NCBI RefSeq assembly: GCF_037975245.1
Contig: NC_092562.1
Coordinates: forward strand, 3,836,001 to 3,900,000
Direction of reading: 5' to 3'
Length of the DNA stretch: 64,000 bases
From: Apostichopus japonicus
Taxonomy: Eukaryota; Echinodermata; Holothuroidea; Aspidochirotida; Stichopodidae
Shown here piece by piece: positions 1 through 20,490 of this stretch. The translations under genes and the position numbers were made by a program. Numbering within the stretch: the first letter of the stretch is position 1; the number at the start of each line of letters is the position of its first letter. Below the pieces are notes generated by a model that searched no databases, had not been told where the DNA came from, and saw only the letters and a list, made by a program, of their open reading frames with translations.

Positions 1-2176
1 ATTTATCATATCGGTTTTCCTAGCTGACGTCACAAGCTTAATAAAAGGCCTCTCAGCACTGACGCCGAATTTGATAAAATGTAAATAAAATTCATGCGTA
101 TATCATCTTCGGCTTAAATGAAGGTGTAACGTCATGAAAAGTATAGCTGCTTATTTGTCCATTTTAATCTATACAGAAAATGAGCTTAGTTTTTTTTTTG
201 CATCAGTAGATATACCTTATTGCATTTTGTTAGTACTTTCGGTGATATCATGAAACTATCTTCTTCTTGGCTACTAGAGGGCGTAAGAAAGTCTGAGGGT
301 AAGGAAGGACGCACAAACTTGGAGGTGTATTGTGGGACATGTGACTTTAATATGACAGGGAAACACCTCTGCAAAATCTCAAGACCGTAGAATGGATTCT
401 CTTTGCATTCGTTGCCACAAATTCTGAAATATCTGAATGTTTTTTTTTGTTTTTGTTTTTGGTTGTTTTTGTTTTCTTTTTTTCTTCAATAAGTGCAACT
501 GTAATTTCTTAAGCAAAGTACACTTTTATTTAAAAGAAAGGGTACCTGTCACTAATCTCCCCGTTTCCGGTGACCATTTTGGCAGCTTACTGGTTCCTTG
601 TTGTAGTATAATTTCACTGGCTTAGAGAAACAGACAGAGCTCCCTGTGGATTTCGTGTCAGCCCCGGTACCTATCTGAACTTTTCCTACAATGGTAATAT
701 CATGACTAACGATGCATAATCAGTGAGAACCATGTAGTGGAAAATAATACAAGATTTGTTATGGGTCACTTTGTAGTATCCCGTTATTACGTAGAATGCG
801 GTTAGAATAGCCAGTATACATGTGCGTGATTTAAATCCTTTTGACGTTGCTCTTGGGAACCGGAAGTGATAAAGATAGTCGAATCAAACAATTGCACTTC
901 TTGCAATTCAGCAATGATATATTGTTGCCATAGCTGCACAAAATGATATAAACTTTACTGGGAAATTGACTGGATCTAGTTCGGAGAGTTTTTATTTGGG
1001 GTTAGCTCTACTTTTTTAAATAAAGCTACGGAAGTAATTTTTGTTTTTAATTCAATCATTTAAGGCTGCAATCATACTTATACTTAAATAATACTTATAC
1101 ATCAATGTACTGACTGAAGTTCCGGAAAGTAGAAGATTCTTATCTCAATGTGTGTGTAGCTCTTTGGGGTAAGAATGGGGTAGGGTTATTTGCCCATTGT
1201 CGCGCACGCTACTAGAGGAACTTTACTATACACTAGCTAAGACGCTATTACAATTATGCAAATTTAATGTATATGAAAAAATAAATTCTGACGTAATTTA
1301 CGATTTAATTGATATAATATTCACTTGTATAATTACCTGCAGATTAGTTTTCTCTGAGTCATTGATTTATAGGTAATAATTACTAAAAGCTTTCAAAAGT
1401 ACTTTCGTAGGGGCCCTGATCTTCGAAGCTATCCCCAGTCAATATGAAAGTGCAAACATATACAATTCAATATCTTAGTTTGGATCTTAGTGTGAGAGTG
1501 AGGCACTATTATCTGACATTCTAATATATCTGTGTGTAATGCCGATGAACTTTGAGGTACGGTTTTGATAAAAGAAATCACAAAGATGCCTTGGTTTTTT
1601 TTATTAAGAAGATGGTTTAGTTATCAATAAGCTGACAATCGCACACAAAGATGTGCTGAAAATAAAACGAAGTTGCACTTCATAAGTGACGTGAACATTT
1701 AGTATATATAAAACCCAAGTCACATCGGACATAGAATTTCAGTCGTACATCGGCATTTCAGGAGGACCCTTTAAGCAGCGATTCAACAACCACACAAAAT
1801 CTCTCAGGCACGAAAAGTACCAAAAAGAAACAGGACCGTCAAAGAAAGTATGGAACCTTTTACATCTTCAAATCAAACTATAGGGATATACTATATGAAA
1901 TGTAAATAACTATTGATATGAATGTTTCTCGGAGAGACTAGTGATTGCCTGCCATGGCACGAGGCTTGCCTATACAAATGACAACAGAGCAACACATACT
2001 TTAATTATCTATAGAAGTGTTCGTCAAGAATCTTTCTAAGTACAGAGACCAGTCAACTCGTGTAACAATAGCGGTGCTGCTGCTTCTGTTCTACTTGTGA
2101 CGCATCACAATTTATTTCATTACGGTTTATGAGTACCCAATTAGCGAAAAGGCTGTTGTTTGCCAATGATCGAAAA
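1..2176. other. Left flank outside the segmental duplication
   Basis: AT-rich single-copy DNA in this window with no credible multi-exon gene. The only recognisable coding remnant is the GIY-YIG endonuclease fragment at 1743-1883, listed separately. Short open frames here have no domain signature and no splice-phase logic. The region ends where similarity to 16386 onward begins, at about 2177. Confidence 0.5.
1743..1883 (+). pseudogene. Penelope-like element GIY-YIG endonuclease fragment
   Basis: One frame reads SYIGISGGPFKQRFNNHTKS, continues through a RHEKYQKET-type block and a VWNLL segment, and stops at TAG (1881-1883). This GIY-YIG endonuclease signature, followed by the basic, aromatic FKQRFNNH block, is typical of the C-terminal endonuclease of Penelope-like retroelements. 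About 46 codons remain, and no reverse transcriptase lies upstream, so this is a 5'-truncated relic. The family call rests on motif recognition; another GIY-YIG retroelement is possible. Confidence 0.6.
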
Positions 2177-2758
2177 CAAACAGAAAACGAAAATACAAGA
2201 ATGTTTGGCAAATAATTTGCAACGTAAGCGAGGAACGTTTGTCCTTGAGACAAGACAAAGCAAGAAAGAGAAACCCAATTCTTCGTCAAAGTGTATGCTA
2301 GTGCGCAAAGATCAATTCTCTTTCTAAGAATTATTACGTTAGTTATACGCTACATGATTGTGTTTCTTCGCTTATATTGGTAGCCTTGTAGCACGGTGCA
2401 CTATAGCTTTATCTGCAATTAATTTTGTAAGTAGGATGTATCCCTATATAGAAAAGGACCGAAGACACGGCAGTCATAGTTTTAAGCTCATAATTTCACA
2501 GTTGAATATGCTAATTACGAGCTTCGATTACGTAAGCAGAGCGTGTATCAAGTAATATGAGTGGGCGAGGACCACATAGAAACAGCTGAGTATAGAATTG
2601 TGAGAAGTTGAAAAGATCGTAGAACAGTTAATAGGCAATTAAAACCCATAACTCTTAAAGGCCTACTTGGATGAAAAAGTTTCCTTGCTATGTGGTGATT
2701 TTACAAGTGAATGAGATTATACTTTCTCATTGTTGAAATGAATGTGATTTATCTCAAG

Positions 2759-2761
<3 letters not shown>

Positions 2762-2808
<47 letters not shown>
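2762..2808. repeat. (TA)n microsatellite
   Basis: Nearly pure TA dinucleotide tract. The matching position in the second duplication unit (about 16970-17425) is longer and interrupted by an inserted MITE. Confidence 0.9.
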
Positions 2809-2814
<6 letters not shown>

Positions 2815-5430
2815 CAAAGTATTAGGTATGTTCGTTAGGTGCGACATAAGATTTAATGGGCAAATAATGCGGACAAATGTAATTGGATGTCATCTAAGAT
2901 GCTTTATTGTATGAATGAGTTTGTTATGATTGAGTTTAGAACTAATTGTATAATGTGTTAACATTGGGGCCTGTCATGAAATGCCGACCTCGTCAACATT
3001 TTAGCCTTAAAGAAGCATTCCAGGATTGAGCATATTGAAAGGTTGAATATCTTGAAAACCGGAATTTTTTACAGAAACTCCACCAGCATGAAACTGTTCC
3101 AGTTTTACTTGGTTTATAACATCTTAAGACTAAATTCTGACTAAAGTCATCTGTTCATAGAACCGAACATACCGTGTCAAACCAGTTTCATGCGCTCGGT
3201 TCGCACCTTGTTAACAAAGCTCAGTTAAGGTACCAAGTCATACTGAAAAGAATATTACAATCGGTGATACCAACGAAGGATCAATTAATCGATTAATTAT
3301 TAATTGAAACTATATTTTCAACTTTTCGTCTCTCAGAAACTGTTAATGCTAGTACAGTGGAAATGTTTTCCTGGCATGGCAATACTTGCACACTAGTAAC
3401 AAGTTATGAAGTAAATTGACAATCTCATTCATTCGTTTGTTCTTATTTTGCTCTTTATTTCTGCTGTTCTTTTTCACAGCTATGTATTAAATGAGTAGCT
3501 AAGGATGTTTCGATTTTGCATTCAAGCGCTTTTGCTTTCAGAATGGAACGAAACTAAACTGATCGAAAGCTTTTCATTGATAGTTTCACATAATAGTCAA
3601 AGTTCTTAGGTGTGATGGCAGCATTTCAGATCTATATACTTATAGAAACTCCATTTAAGTTGAATGTAAACGGAATACAAAAGTTACAGGGGCATTTACG
3701 TGGCAGTATTACTGAATGTTAGCTAAAGTGCAGCACTATTCATTGGCACAAGCCTTTAAAGTGTAAGTAACATTTAGAACTATGAAACCACAGACATCCA
3801 TACAAAGTCGAACACACTGAAAGATATATGGACATACGGATGAACGGAACAGTTGGCACGAAACGGTGTTCATTTTTTAGTTTAAGTTTAATGAAAGTTA
3901 TTCTTACAGTTCTTTTTCTCTAGTCGTTACCCTATATTTTTAACTCGAAATGCACGACTTTAAACCAGATTGCTAGTGGTTTATAATGATTCCTTCCCAC
4001 GTTTTATATTAGAAACTTAAAAAGTTAACTATTGCAAAGAAGGTTTCTGGTAAGGAGTTGACCATCGCTCACATCAAGTGATCTGCGAGGTCCGTACATG
4101 AATATTGACTCGCATATTAACTATCAAGTTCATTCATAGTTTTCCTTTAGACGATTGCATATTTCCGCAGTTTCAGATTGAACTTCTGTTCACCTTTGAC
4201 CTACACAAAAACAAACGATAGGATTCGTTTACTCTCACATTTGAAGCTAAATACCAACTTAATTCAAGCATAAATGTTTAGTCATTATAGCCTATTTCCA
4301 AGGTTTTAGGACTTTGACATCTGCCGACTTCAAATGATCTTTGACATTCACTAATTTCAATTGGTTCCAGCCAAGCTTTGTTATTTCAGTTAGTTTCTCA
4401 TTAGCTCAATAGGGTTAATTATATCTGGGAGTTATACATTACACAATACACCATTCATTATAGAGATGAAAGTAGGTTTTCATTCAGAATGGATTGCTGT
4501 TATTGTCCTATTCCTACATATTGCTCGAGTGTTAATGCTATTCTCTTCAGGGATGATCACGTTGCCTAGCAACAGACACGGGCATCTACTCCTAAGTGTG
4601 TTTCGTTTCCTGATATAAATCCATAATAATGCAAAACAAAGCAGACAGTCATAGCAAAATCATTTTAGCCAATCAGTTCTAACGGACACAAATGGCGCAC
4701 ATCATTCCTTACATTTGTTCTGGCTAGAGTTCTACACAAGTACATATATTGACTGCTGCGCTATTGACTTACTTCTTAAGATTTTGGTAGCCCTTCCACA
4801 GGTAAGTAAAATACGTCATACTTCTAATGGGAATTATCAGTCATGCAGGATTGTTGCTTTAGAACAGTTTGGCCGGCTTAGCCCTGCACCGCTAAACAAA
4901 ACACTTTTGTTTTAAACTCATTTGACTTCACGTGGGGGAAAGGCAAATCTTCCATTATTTTACATCATTAATGATGGCATCGAAAATGAGTCAGTTTTCT
5001 CTTTTGTTCTTAAATTAGAGCAATAGTTAATAGTCTAAGAGCGGTTTAATGTTATCTCTGGAAAGCCCAGAGAGTTTGTATAAAGAGATCAACGATGTTA
5101 ACACGTTAACAAAAATTCGCCAGTTTTAACCCGATGTCACAATGAGTGAACTATACCAACTAAATATAGCGGGGATTTATATGGCAGAACATTGTCCAAG
5201 TTGCCTAGGTATTGTAGTACGTTAGATTGGATTGCCTCAAAAGGAAGCATGCATTTTTCACAGTTTGTAAATCAAGCTAAATTCTCAGTTTCACGTATTT
5301 TCACATGTTCTAGGAACGCGTGATAACAGGTATATAGTAGTTTATACTTTCCTCGTGAGCTTATTTTTGTTTGTTGTATGCTTGCACCTGTGATCACAGG
5401 ATATTTTGTAAGGAAATGCATGTGCAAACA

Positions 5431-5435
<5 letters not shown>

Positions 5436-5527
<92 letters not shown>

Positions 5528-5560
5528 GTACAAAAAAAAATATATATATATTTAATAGTA
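5436..5560. repeat. (TA)n microsatellite
   Basis: Long TA tract with small interruptions, upstream of gene A. The second duplication unit has the matching tract at about 21478-21545, so tract length has changed since the duplication. Confidence 0.9.
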
Positions 5561-6081
5561 GTTATATCTAACATTTCTACTTTTACTTTCACATGCTTGT
5601 TATCTTTCACTTTAAAAGTTGTCGTCAAGTGTTCTGTTTATGTTTTGTTAAAAGTAAGCAATTTCGTTTCGTTGTAAGCCCTCACAAAATGTTTAAATGT
5701 GTATGTGAGCTATTACAAAGTAAACGAGGAAAGAAACTTCAACTTCAACTTCAATACTTGTTTGATTAGTAAATTCTTGTTCAATTTCAGAAACGTGATA
5801 CTTATAAAGATACGGTAACACTTCATGGATAAAGTGTTTTACTTCATTCCTTCATGAAATTTCCGATAAACCTCTCAAGTTACTCATCTTGTATTGAACT
5901 GTACATGAGAGCAAAATCTTTCCGTTAAAATTCGTTCACATGTGTGTATTCGAATTAGAAAGACAAAATGAATTGTACAAAGATAGTGGTTTTAAAAAGC
6001 AGCCGATTCACACAGAGATTACAGTAACTACTTGTAAATCTCAAGTTTCAAGATCGTGCTGACAAATCTGATAAATCGGTA

Positions 6082-6204
6082 TCATGTGCTATTCAGTTTA
6101 CAGTAAGAACTGAAGATATTTGTAATTCCAATAAATCCCAAACAACTGGATTTGTTGGAATTACACATATTCTCAGTTCTTACTGTAATCCTAATAGCAC
6201 ATGC
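6082..6204. repeat. Imperfect inverted repeat upstream of gene A
   Basis: The arms contain CATGTGCTATT, ACAGTAAGAACTGA and TGTAATTCCAA, and the opposite arm carries their reverse complements. The loop is short, around 6133-6148. It is present at the matching place in copy 2 (about 21782-21908), so it predates the duplication. It could be a small fold-back transposon or a structured UTR/intronic element. Confidence 0.75.
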
Positions 6205-6292
6205 TACCGAATTATAGCATGATCCAGTTTTTACTGTGGTACAAAACTGTAAGATTTACAGTAGTAACTGTGTTCTCTATGTGTATCGGGTG

Positions 6293-6642
6293 CAAGGGCG
6301 TAGGAACCGGGGGGGGGGGGGGCTGGGGGGCGCCAGCCCCCCCAGTGAAAAATGTGGAGGGGCGGAAGTATCATTCCGCCCCCCGGTTCGCAAGTCAGAA
6401 AACCCCTTTTTCATTTCCAAATGAGCAAAAAATCTCATTTGGAGCACCAAATTGCATCTAAGGCCAGGTGAAAATACAAAATTAAGTTTACAAAATGGAG
6501 TGGGTGTTGAAGTGTGCTATATTGCACCAAATTGAATCTGAGGCCACCTGGAAATGCAAAAAAAATCCCCCTCCCCTTAGACCCCTCCCCCAGGCCGTCA
6601 GTCTTCAGCCCCCCCACTCAAAAGTACCTTCCTACGCCACTG
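6293..6642. mobile_element. hAT-type MITE (350 bp), present in copy A only
   Basis: Starts CAAGGGCGTAGGAA and ends TTCCTACGCCACTG, which are near-perfect terminal inverted repeats of the CAGTGGCGTAGGAA type. It is flanked by a perfect 8-bp target-site duplication ATCGGGTG (6285-6292 and 6643-6650). The empty site is intact in copy 2 (about 21985-21998, one ATCGGGTG), which proves insertion. TIR sequence and 8-bp duplication are diagnostic of hAT elements. No transposase is encoded, so it moved in trans. Long G and C runs inside could form G-quadruplexes. A relative lies at 61910-62285. Confidence 0.93.
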
Positions 6643-6944
6643 ATCGGGTGTATAATGTCGTTCATTAGGCTAAGCTTGGATGGGAACTGTAGTGTTTTAG
6701 TCATCGTTTGTTTCAACTTGAAAGAATTTGTTATACGGCATGATGGTTTATGATTAATATCTAGAGTGACGTATGGAAGTATGGATGGATCGATGGATCG
6801 ATGAATGGATGGTTGGATATGAAAGTAAAATGTGAGAGAAATTTAACTAACTGTGTTTTTAAATCACAGGTTGGAAATGATAAAACATGAATACAGTTGT
6901 TGATATGCTTTCTTTTGTTTGACCAGGCGGAAGCATACCAGAGA

Positions 6945-15364
<8,420 letters not shown>

Positions 15365-16385
15365 GTGGATAGCACCCCCCCCCTCAAAAAAAAAACCCAA
15401 ATCAATTTTTTTTCATATATCTGACAGAAACGAAAGCCAAGGCTAGTTTAGTTGAGGTGGAACACTCCAGGGTTTACGTTGTACTCGTAGGCATTCAAAT
15501 GAAATTGAATGAAAGGGTTTCATCTAATTATAGTCTTACTTCAATGCATAGTTTAAAGATGTACATAGTTGATATAAAGAGAAAGACCATAGGCTAATTA
15601 TGTAGATTAGAATTTTTAACTGGTAAAAAAACTACAGTTTTCGCTGTTTACTCATGAACGATACTTTGACCTCGCTAGTAAATTCCTCTTTTTTGGTAAA
15701 GAAATGAAAAACAAATAAAATGATTAGGGAAATACCTCCGCCAATTTTGTAAATGCGATTGGTCATATTAATAGCATATTATCAACCTAAGCAAGTACGT
15801 ATTGTGTCGTAATTATGATACAAAATATATGTAAGGATTGAACCAGAATGACTTATTTAAGTGTTTTTGTTGCTTACTCAATTTGTGGTATTCATTTATT
15901 TTCTCTGTAAACAAGTGTTTCACACCAACTTATTAATAATTACACATCAACATATGATCTTATCAAATGTTTGATTCAAACATGTTATAATGAGTGAGTT
16001 CGAAATGACTTATTCGCCCGAATAATATTTGAACCTAGTACTAAATAGATGCAACGGCTATGTACAGGCAATATCCAAAAATAAAAGCATATATAATGTT
16101 TTTACATGACGTACTTTATTGTTGTGATTTACTTAATGTTTAAGATAACATAAACATTTATTTCAAGCTCTTATCAAGAAGTTTTAGTTAGGTCCGTACG
16201 AATGTTATATTTTCTCTATCAATGTAATAAAGAGATTTCCATAAGAGATCTAATTATTTGTAAATAAATAGCTGAATGAAATAACTGTATCGTATTTACT
16301 TCTTTATATATATATTTTTTGACAATGTACATGGAATGTTTTCATTCTCCTGACGGAATTTTTCAATATTGCCAACTTGGGCTAA
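15365..16385. other. 3' flank of gene A
   Basis: Probable 3' UTR and intergenic DNA up to the duplication junction. A canonical AATAAA at 15714-15719 is conserved in copy B (29299-29304) and is the best candidate poly(A) signal. Further AATAAA-like hexamers occur around 16226 and 16264. No phosphatase exons follow, so the short tail is a real gene end. Confidence 0.5.
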
Positions 16386-16969
16386 TACAGAAAACGAAAA
16401 TACAAGAATGTTTGGCAAATAATCTGCAACGTAAGCGAGGAACGTTTGTCCTTGAGACAAGACAAAGCAAGACAGAGAAACCCAATTCTTCGTCAAAGTG
16501 TATGCTAGTGCGCAAAGATCAATTCTCTTTCTAAGAATTATTACGTAAGCTATACGTTACATGATTGTGTTTCTTCGCTTATATTGGTAGCCTTGTAGCA
16601 CGGTGCACTATAGCTTTATCTGCAATTAATTTTGTAAGTAGGATGTATCCCTATATAGAAAAGGACCGAAGACACGGCAGTCCTAGTTTTAAGCTCATAA
16701 TTTCACAGTTGAATATGCTAATTACGAGCTTCGATTACGTAAGCAGAGCGTGTATGAAGTAATATGAGTGGGCGAGGACCACATAGAAACAGCTGAGTAT
16801 AGAATTGTGAGAAGTTGAAAAGATCGTAGAAAAGTTAATCGGCAATTAAAACCCATTACTCTTAAAGGCCTACTTGGATGAAAACGTTCCCTTGCTTTGT
16901 GGTGATTTTACAAGTGAATGAGATTATACTTTCTCATTGTTGAAATGAATGTGATATATCTTAAGTATT

Positions 16970-17006
<37 letters not shown>

Positions 17007-17026
17007 ATATGTAATATATATATGTA

Positions 17027-17058
<32 letters not shown>

Positions 17059-17064
17059 TATAAC

Positions 17065-17318
17065 CTTAGATCATACCTTAGGTTGACATTTACATTGACT
17101 TACACACTAAATTCAATCGATTTTTTCTAACCCTTACCCTGAACCGACCCTAAGCAAACCTTATAAATGAACGTTTTAGAGAACGGAGAACATTATAAAG
17201 CTTTTTTCGAGAATAAAAAAGTTTCTAAAAATGGTAGTAAAAGCATTAGGTCGACACTGAAATGTCGACCTAAGGTACACTTTTTTACCATAAACTGTCG
17301 ACCTAAAGTATGATCTAG
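17065..17318. mobile_element. TIR MITE (about 254 bp) in a TA repeat, copy 2 only
   Basis: Ends are inverted repeats: the left reads TTAGATCATACCTTAGGT and the reverse complement of the right reads CTAGATCATACTTTAGGT, continuing for 23 bases with three mismatches. It lies inside a (TA)n tract and is absent from copy 1, where the tract runs straight into TACAAAGTATTAGG. It is non-coding. It also contains an internal palindrome GGTCGAC...GTCGACC near 17250. Superfamily not assignable; TA target preference would fit Tc1/mariner-like or related elements. Confidence 0.75.
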
Positions 17319-17329
17319 ACTTATATACA

Positions 17330-17330
<1 letters not shown>

Positions 17331-17425
<95 letters not shown>
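17331..17425. repeat. (TA)n microsatellite
   Basis: TA tract continuing after the MITE at 17065-17318. Matches the tract at 2762-2808 in the first unit. Confidence 0.9.
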
Positions 17426-19060
17426 CAAAGTATTAGGTATGTTCGTTAGGTGCGACACAAGATGCAATGGGCCAATAATGCGGACAAATGTAATTGGATG
17501 TCATCTAAGATGCTTTATTGTTATATGAATGAGTTTGTTATGATTGAGTTTAGAACTTATTGTATAATGTGTTAACATTGGGGCCTGTAATGAAATGCCG
17601 ACCTCGTCAACATTTTAGCCTTAAAGAAGCATTCCAGGATTGAGCATACTGTAAGAGTGTATATCTTGAAAACCGGATTTTTTAACAGAAACTCTACCAG
17701 CATGAAACTGTTCCAGTTTTACTTGGTTTATAACATCTTAAGACTAAATTCTGACTAAAGTCATCTGTTCATAGAACTGAACATACCGTGTCAAACCAGT
17801 TTCGTGCGCTCGGTATGCACCTTGTTAACAAAACTCAGTCAAGGTACCAAGTTATACTGAAAAGAAGGTTACAATCGGTGATACCAATGAAGGGTCAATT
17901 AATCGATTAATTATTAATTGAAATTATCTTTTCAATTTTTCGTCTCCCAGAAACTGTTAATGCTAGTACAGTGGAAATGTTTTCCTGGCATGGCAATACT
18001 TGCACACTAGTAACAAGTTATGAAGTAAATTGACAATTTCATTCATTCGTTTGTTTTTATTTTGCTCTTTATTTCTGCTGTTCTTTTTCACAGCTATGTA
18101 TTAAATGAGTAGCTAAAGATGTTTCGATTTTGCATTCAACGCATGTGCTATTTTGCTTTCAGAATGGAACGAAAATAAACTGATCGAGCGCTTTTCATTG
18201 ATAGTTTCACATAATAGTCAAAGTTCTTAGGTGTGATGGCAGCATTTCAGTTCTATATACTTATAGAAACTCCATTTAAGTTGACTGTAAACGGACCACA
18301 AAGGTTACAGGGGCATTTACATTATTTTTGAATGTTAACTTAAGTGCAGTACTATTCATTGGCACAAGCCTTTAAAGTGTAAGTAACATTTAGAAATATG
18401 AAAACCACGGACATGCATACAAAGTCGAACACACAGGAAGATATATGGACATACGGATGAATGGAACAGTTGGGACGAAACGGTGTTCATTTTTTTAGTT
18501 TAAGCTAATGAAAGTTATTCGTACAGTTCTTTTTCTCTAGTCATTACCCTCTATTTTTAACTCGAAATGCACGACTTTAAACCATATTTCTAGTGGTTTA
18601 TAATGATTCCTTCCCACGTTTTATATAAGCAAATTAAAAAGTTAACTATTGCAAAGAAGGTTTCTGGTACGTGTTGACCATTGCACACATCAAGTGATCT
18701 GCGAGGTCCGTACATGCATATTGACTCGCATAATAACTATCAAGTTCATTCATAGTTTTCCTTTAGACGTTTGCATATTTCCGCAGTTTCCGATTGAACT
18801 TCTGTTAACCTTTGACCTACACAAAAACAAACGATAGGATTCGTTTACTCTCACATTTGGAGCTAAATACCAACTTAATTCAAGCATAAATGTTTAGTCA
18901 TTATAGCCTATTTCCAAGGTTTTAGGACTTTGACATCTGCCGACTTCAAATGATCTTTGACATTCACTAATTTCAATAGGTTTCAGCCAAGCTTTGTTAT
19001 TTCAGTTAGTTTATCATTAGCTCAATAGGATTAATTATATCTGGGAGTTATACATTACAC

Positions 19061-20490
19061 TCAACAACAAACAAATCATTACTTTAGTCCTAATCCGTTA
19101 CCAAGAAAGACCACATTTAGGCTACATTTCCCGCAGGGCCCTCTGGTCAATGGTCTTTGAAATTAGTATTGCTGGTTTCAGAGGGCCATAACTTCTGAAC
19201 CACTCCGGCTGTAGAGCTAAACATTTCTGTGAATTATTTTGCAACATGCTGTTGTCAAGAAGTTTCAGCGAAATCTAAGTGGGTCACATGGGGATGTTTC
19301 TGAAGAATTGATCATTTAGCATGGAATAACCATGTTGGTTGATATAATGGATACATACATAATGTGTTAATTTAAATTAGTTTAAGGTGTCAAAGGTCAA
19401 ACTTGGCATATTGCTGTAACTCTGTAAACTTGGTACATTTGTTGGTCGATAGTGGGTATAGATAGTGGTCTGCTTTTGTCCAAGCCTTATATACTCATTA
19501 TTTAACTGAATATGTTTCTTTGCCTATTTAACAGCCACAGCCTTGCTGTCCATCCCTGCACATCTACAGGAGAGTGTAGATGTCTTGATGAAGAACCAGT
19601 GTCCAGAGCATGTACAGTTACCGTTAACTGCTGTCATTGTGTGCGATATGGGAGTGGAGAGCGAATCATTTCAGCTTTATGTGGAGAAAGAAGTGGTGGG
19701 AGAGTGGTCTTTGATTTGGATGGCATTCATGGGCCTCTTCGCTGTACATTACATTTTTGATCCTTCAGTATCCCCCAAAATGTAACAAAACACTGACGTT
19801 TGTACAAAAAATGTATTTGTAAGATGGAGGACTCTGTGAAAACACCAGATGTAGTGCTCAAACTTTGGTCTCAAGTGGCATAGGAAGCATGTCACGTTTT
19901 AGCATCGAAACGTCAAACCATCGTCACTTAAAGGGGAACTAAAGGCAAAAAAAACCTATATAGATAGAGAAACTGCTTGTTACAGTCGGGTTAGTCAAAG
20001 ATGCACATAATTGACAAAGATCAAGTTGGGAGAATGTGTTTTTGTTTCCATATTAATTCGTATCAATCAACAAACATTAGACTGGAACCCGTAAAACTAG
20101 AGTTTTCTAATAGTCTGAACTGTGATCACTAGAAGAATAAAGGTTTACATCTATGGAAAATCAGTTTTATTGTTGCTTTCACAATTTTATTTTGTTTTTA
20201 TCCAGAAATCCAGAACTTCAAGTTACCATTTGAATAATCATACTTTATCTATGTACAAATGTTACAGTTTTAAACTTGTGGGACATACAGTAAAAATTAG
20301 AACTAGGAAACTAAATTCAGTGATTAACAAATAGAAAATGAATCATAAAACATTTTAATTGAACGCTTTGTTAATTGTTAACAAATGAAAGGAGCTTTTA
20401 AATTGTATCTATATTCTATAAAACTTCACTGTGTACTTGGTACAGTAATATGTGAATGTCGACAGTATATTGTCAATAGCCGAAGAAAGC
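19061..20490. other. Copy 2-specific 1.43-kb segment
   Basis: Present between sequences that are adjacent in copy 1 (around 4445-4465). It is either an insertion in B or a deletion in A. No clear terminal repeats are visible. It contains the pseudogene-like frame at 19536-19785. The rest shows no recognised feature. Confidence 0.6.
19536..19785 (+). pseudogene. Orphan last exon of an unrecognised protein
   Basis: After a TTTAACAG acceptor-like site, one frame reads TALLSIPAHLQESVDVLMKN, continues about 60 more residues including GLFAVHYIFD, and stops at TAA (19783-19785). The pattern, ending in a hydrophobic FxVHYxFD block, recalls C-terminal parts of uncharacterised multicopy invertebrate and fish proteins. 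No other exon of such a gene is present, so it is probably a captured fragment. Confidence 0.4.

Larger units (their letters stand above)
2177..6944. other. Upstream region of gene A
   Basis: Non-coding as far as can be seen. It probably holds the promoter, 5' UTR exon(s) and first intron of gene A, because a good splice acceptor (TTTGACCAG, ending about 6927) lies just upstream of the start codon. It contains (TA)n tracts at 2764-2808 and 5436-5560, an inverted repeat at 6082-6204, the MITE at 6293-6642 and a short GGAT/ATCG-rich simple repeat at 6776-6815. No TATA box or transcription start can be assigned with confidence. Confidence 0.4.

Noticed and set aside
437-625. Open frame rich in Phe and Cys at the left end
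   Set aside because: It derives from a T-rich stretch with no domain signature.
5272-5677. Open frames made of YIYIYIY repeats, here and in all other TA tracts
   Set aside because: They are translations of (TA)n microsatellites.
15365-16385. Search for PTP or kinase exons downstream of gene A
   Set aside because: None found in any frame before the next duplication unit starts, so the short tail is accepted as the true C-terminus.
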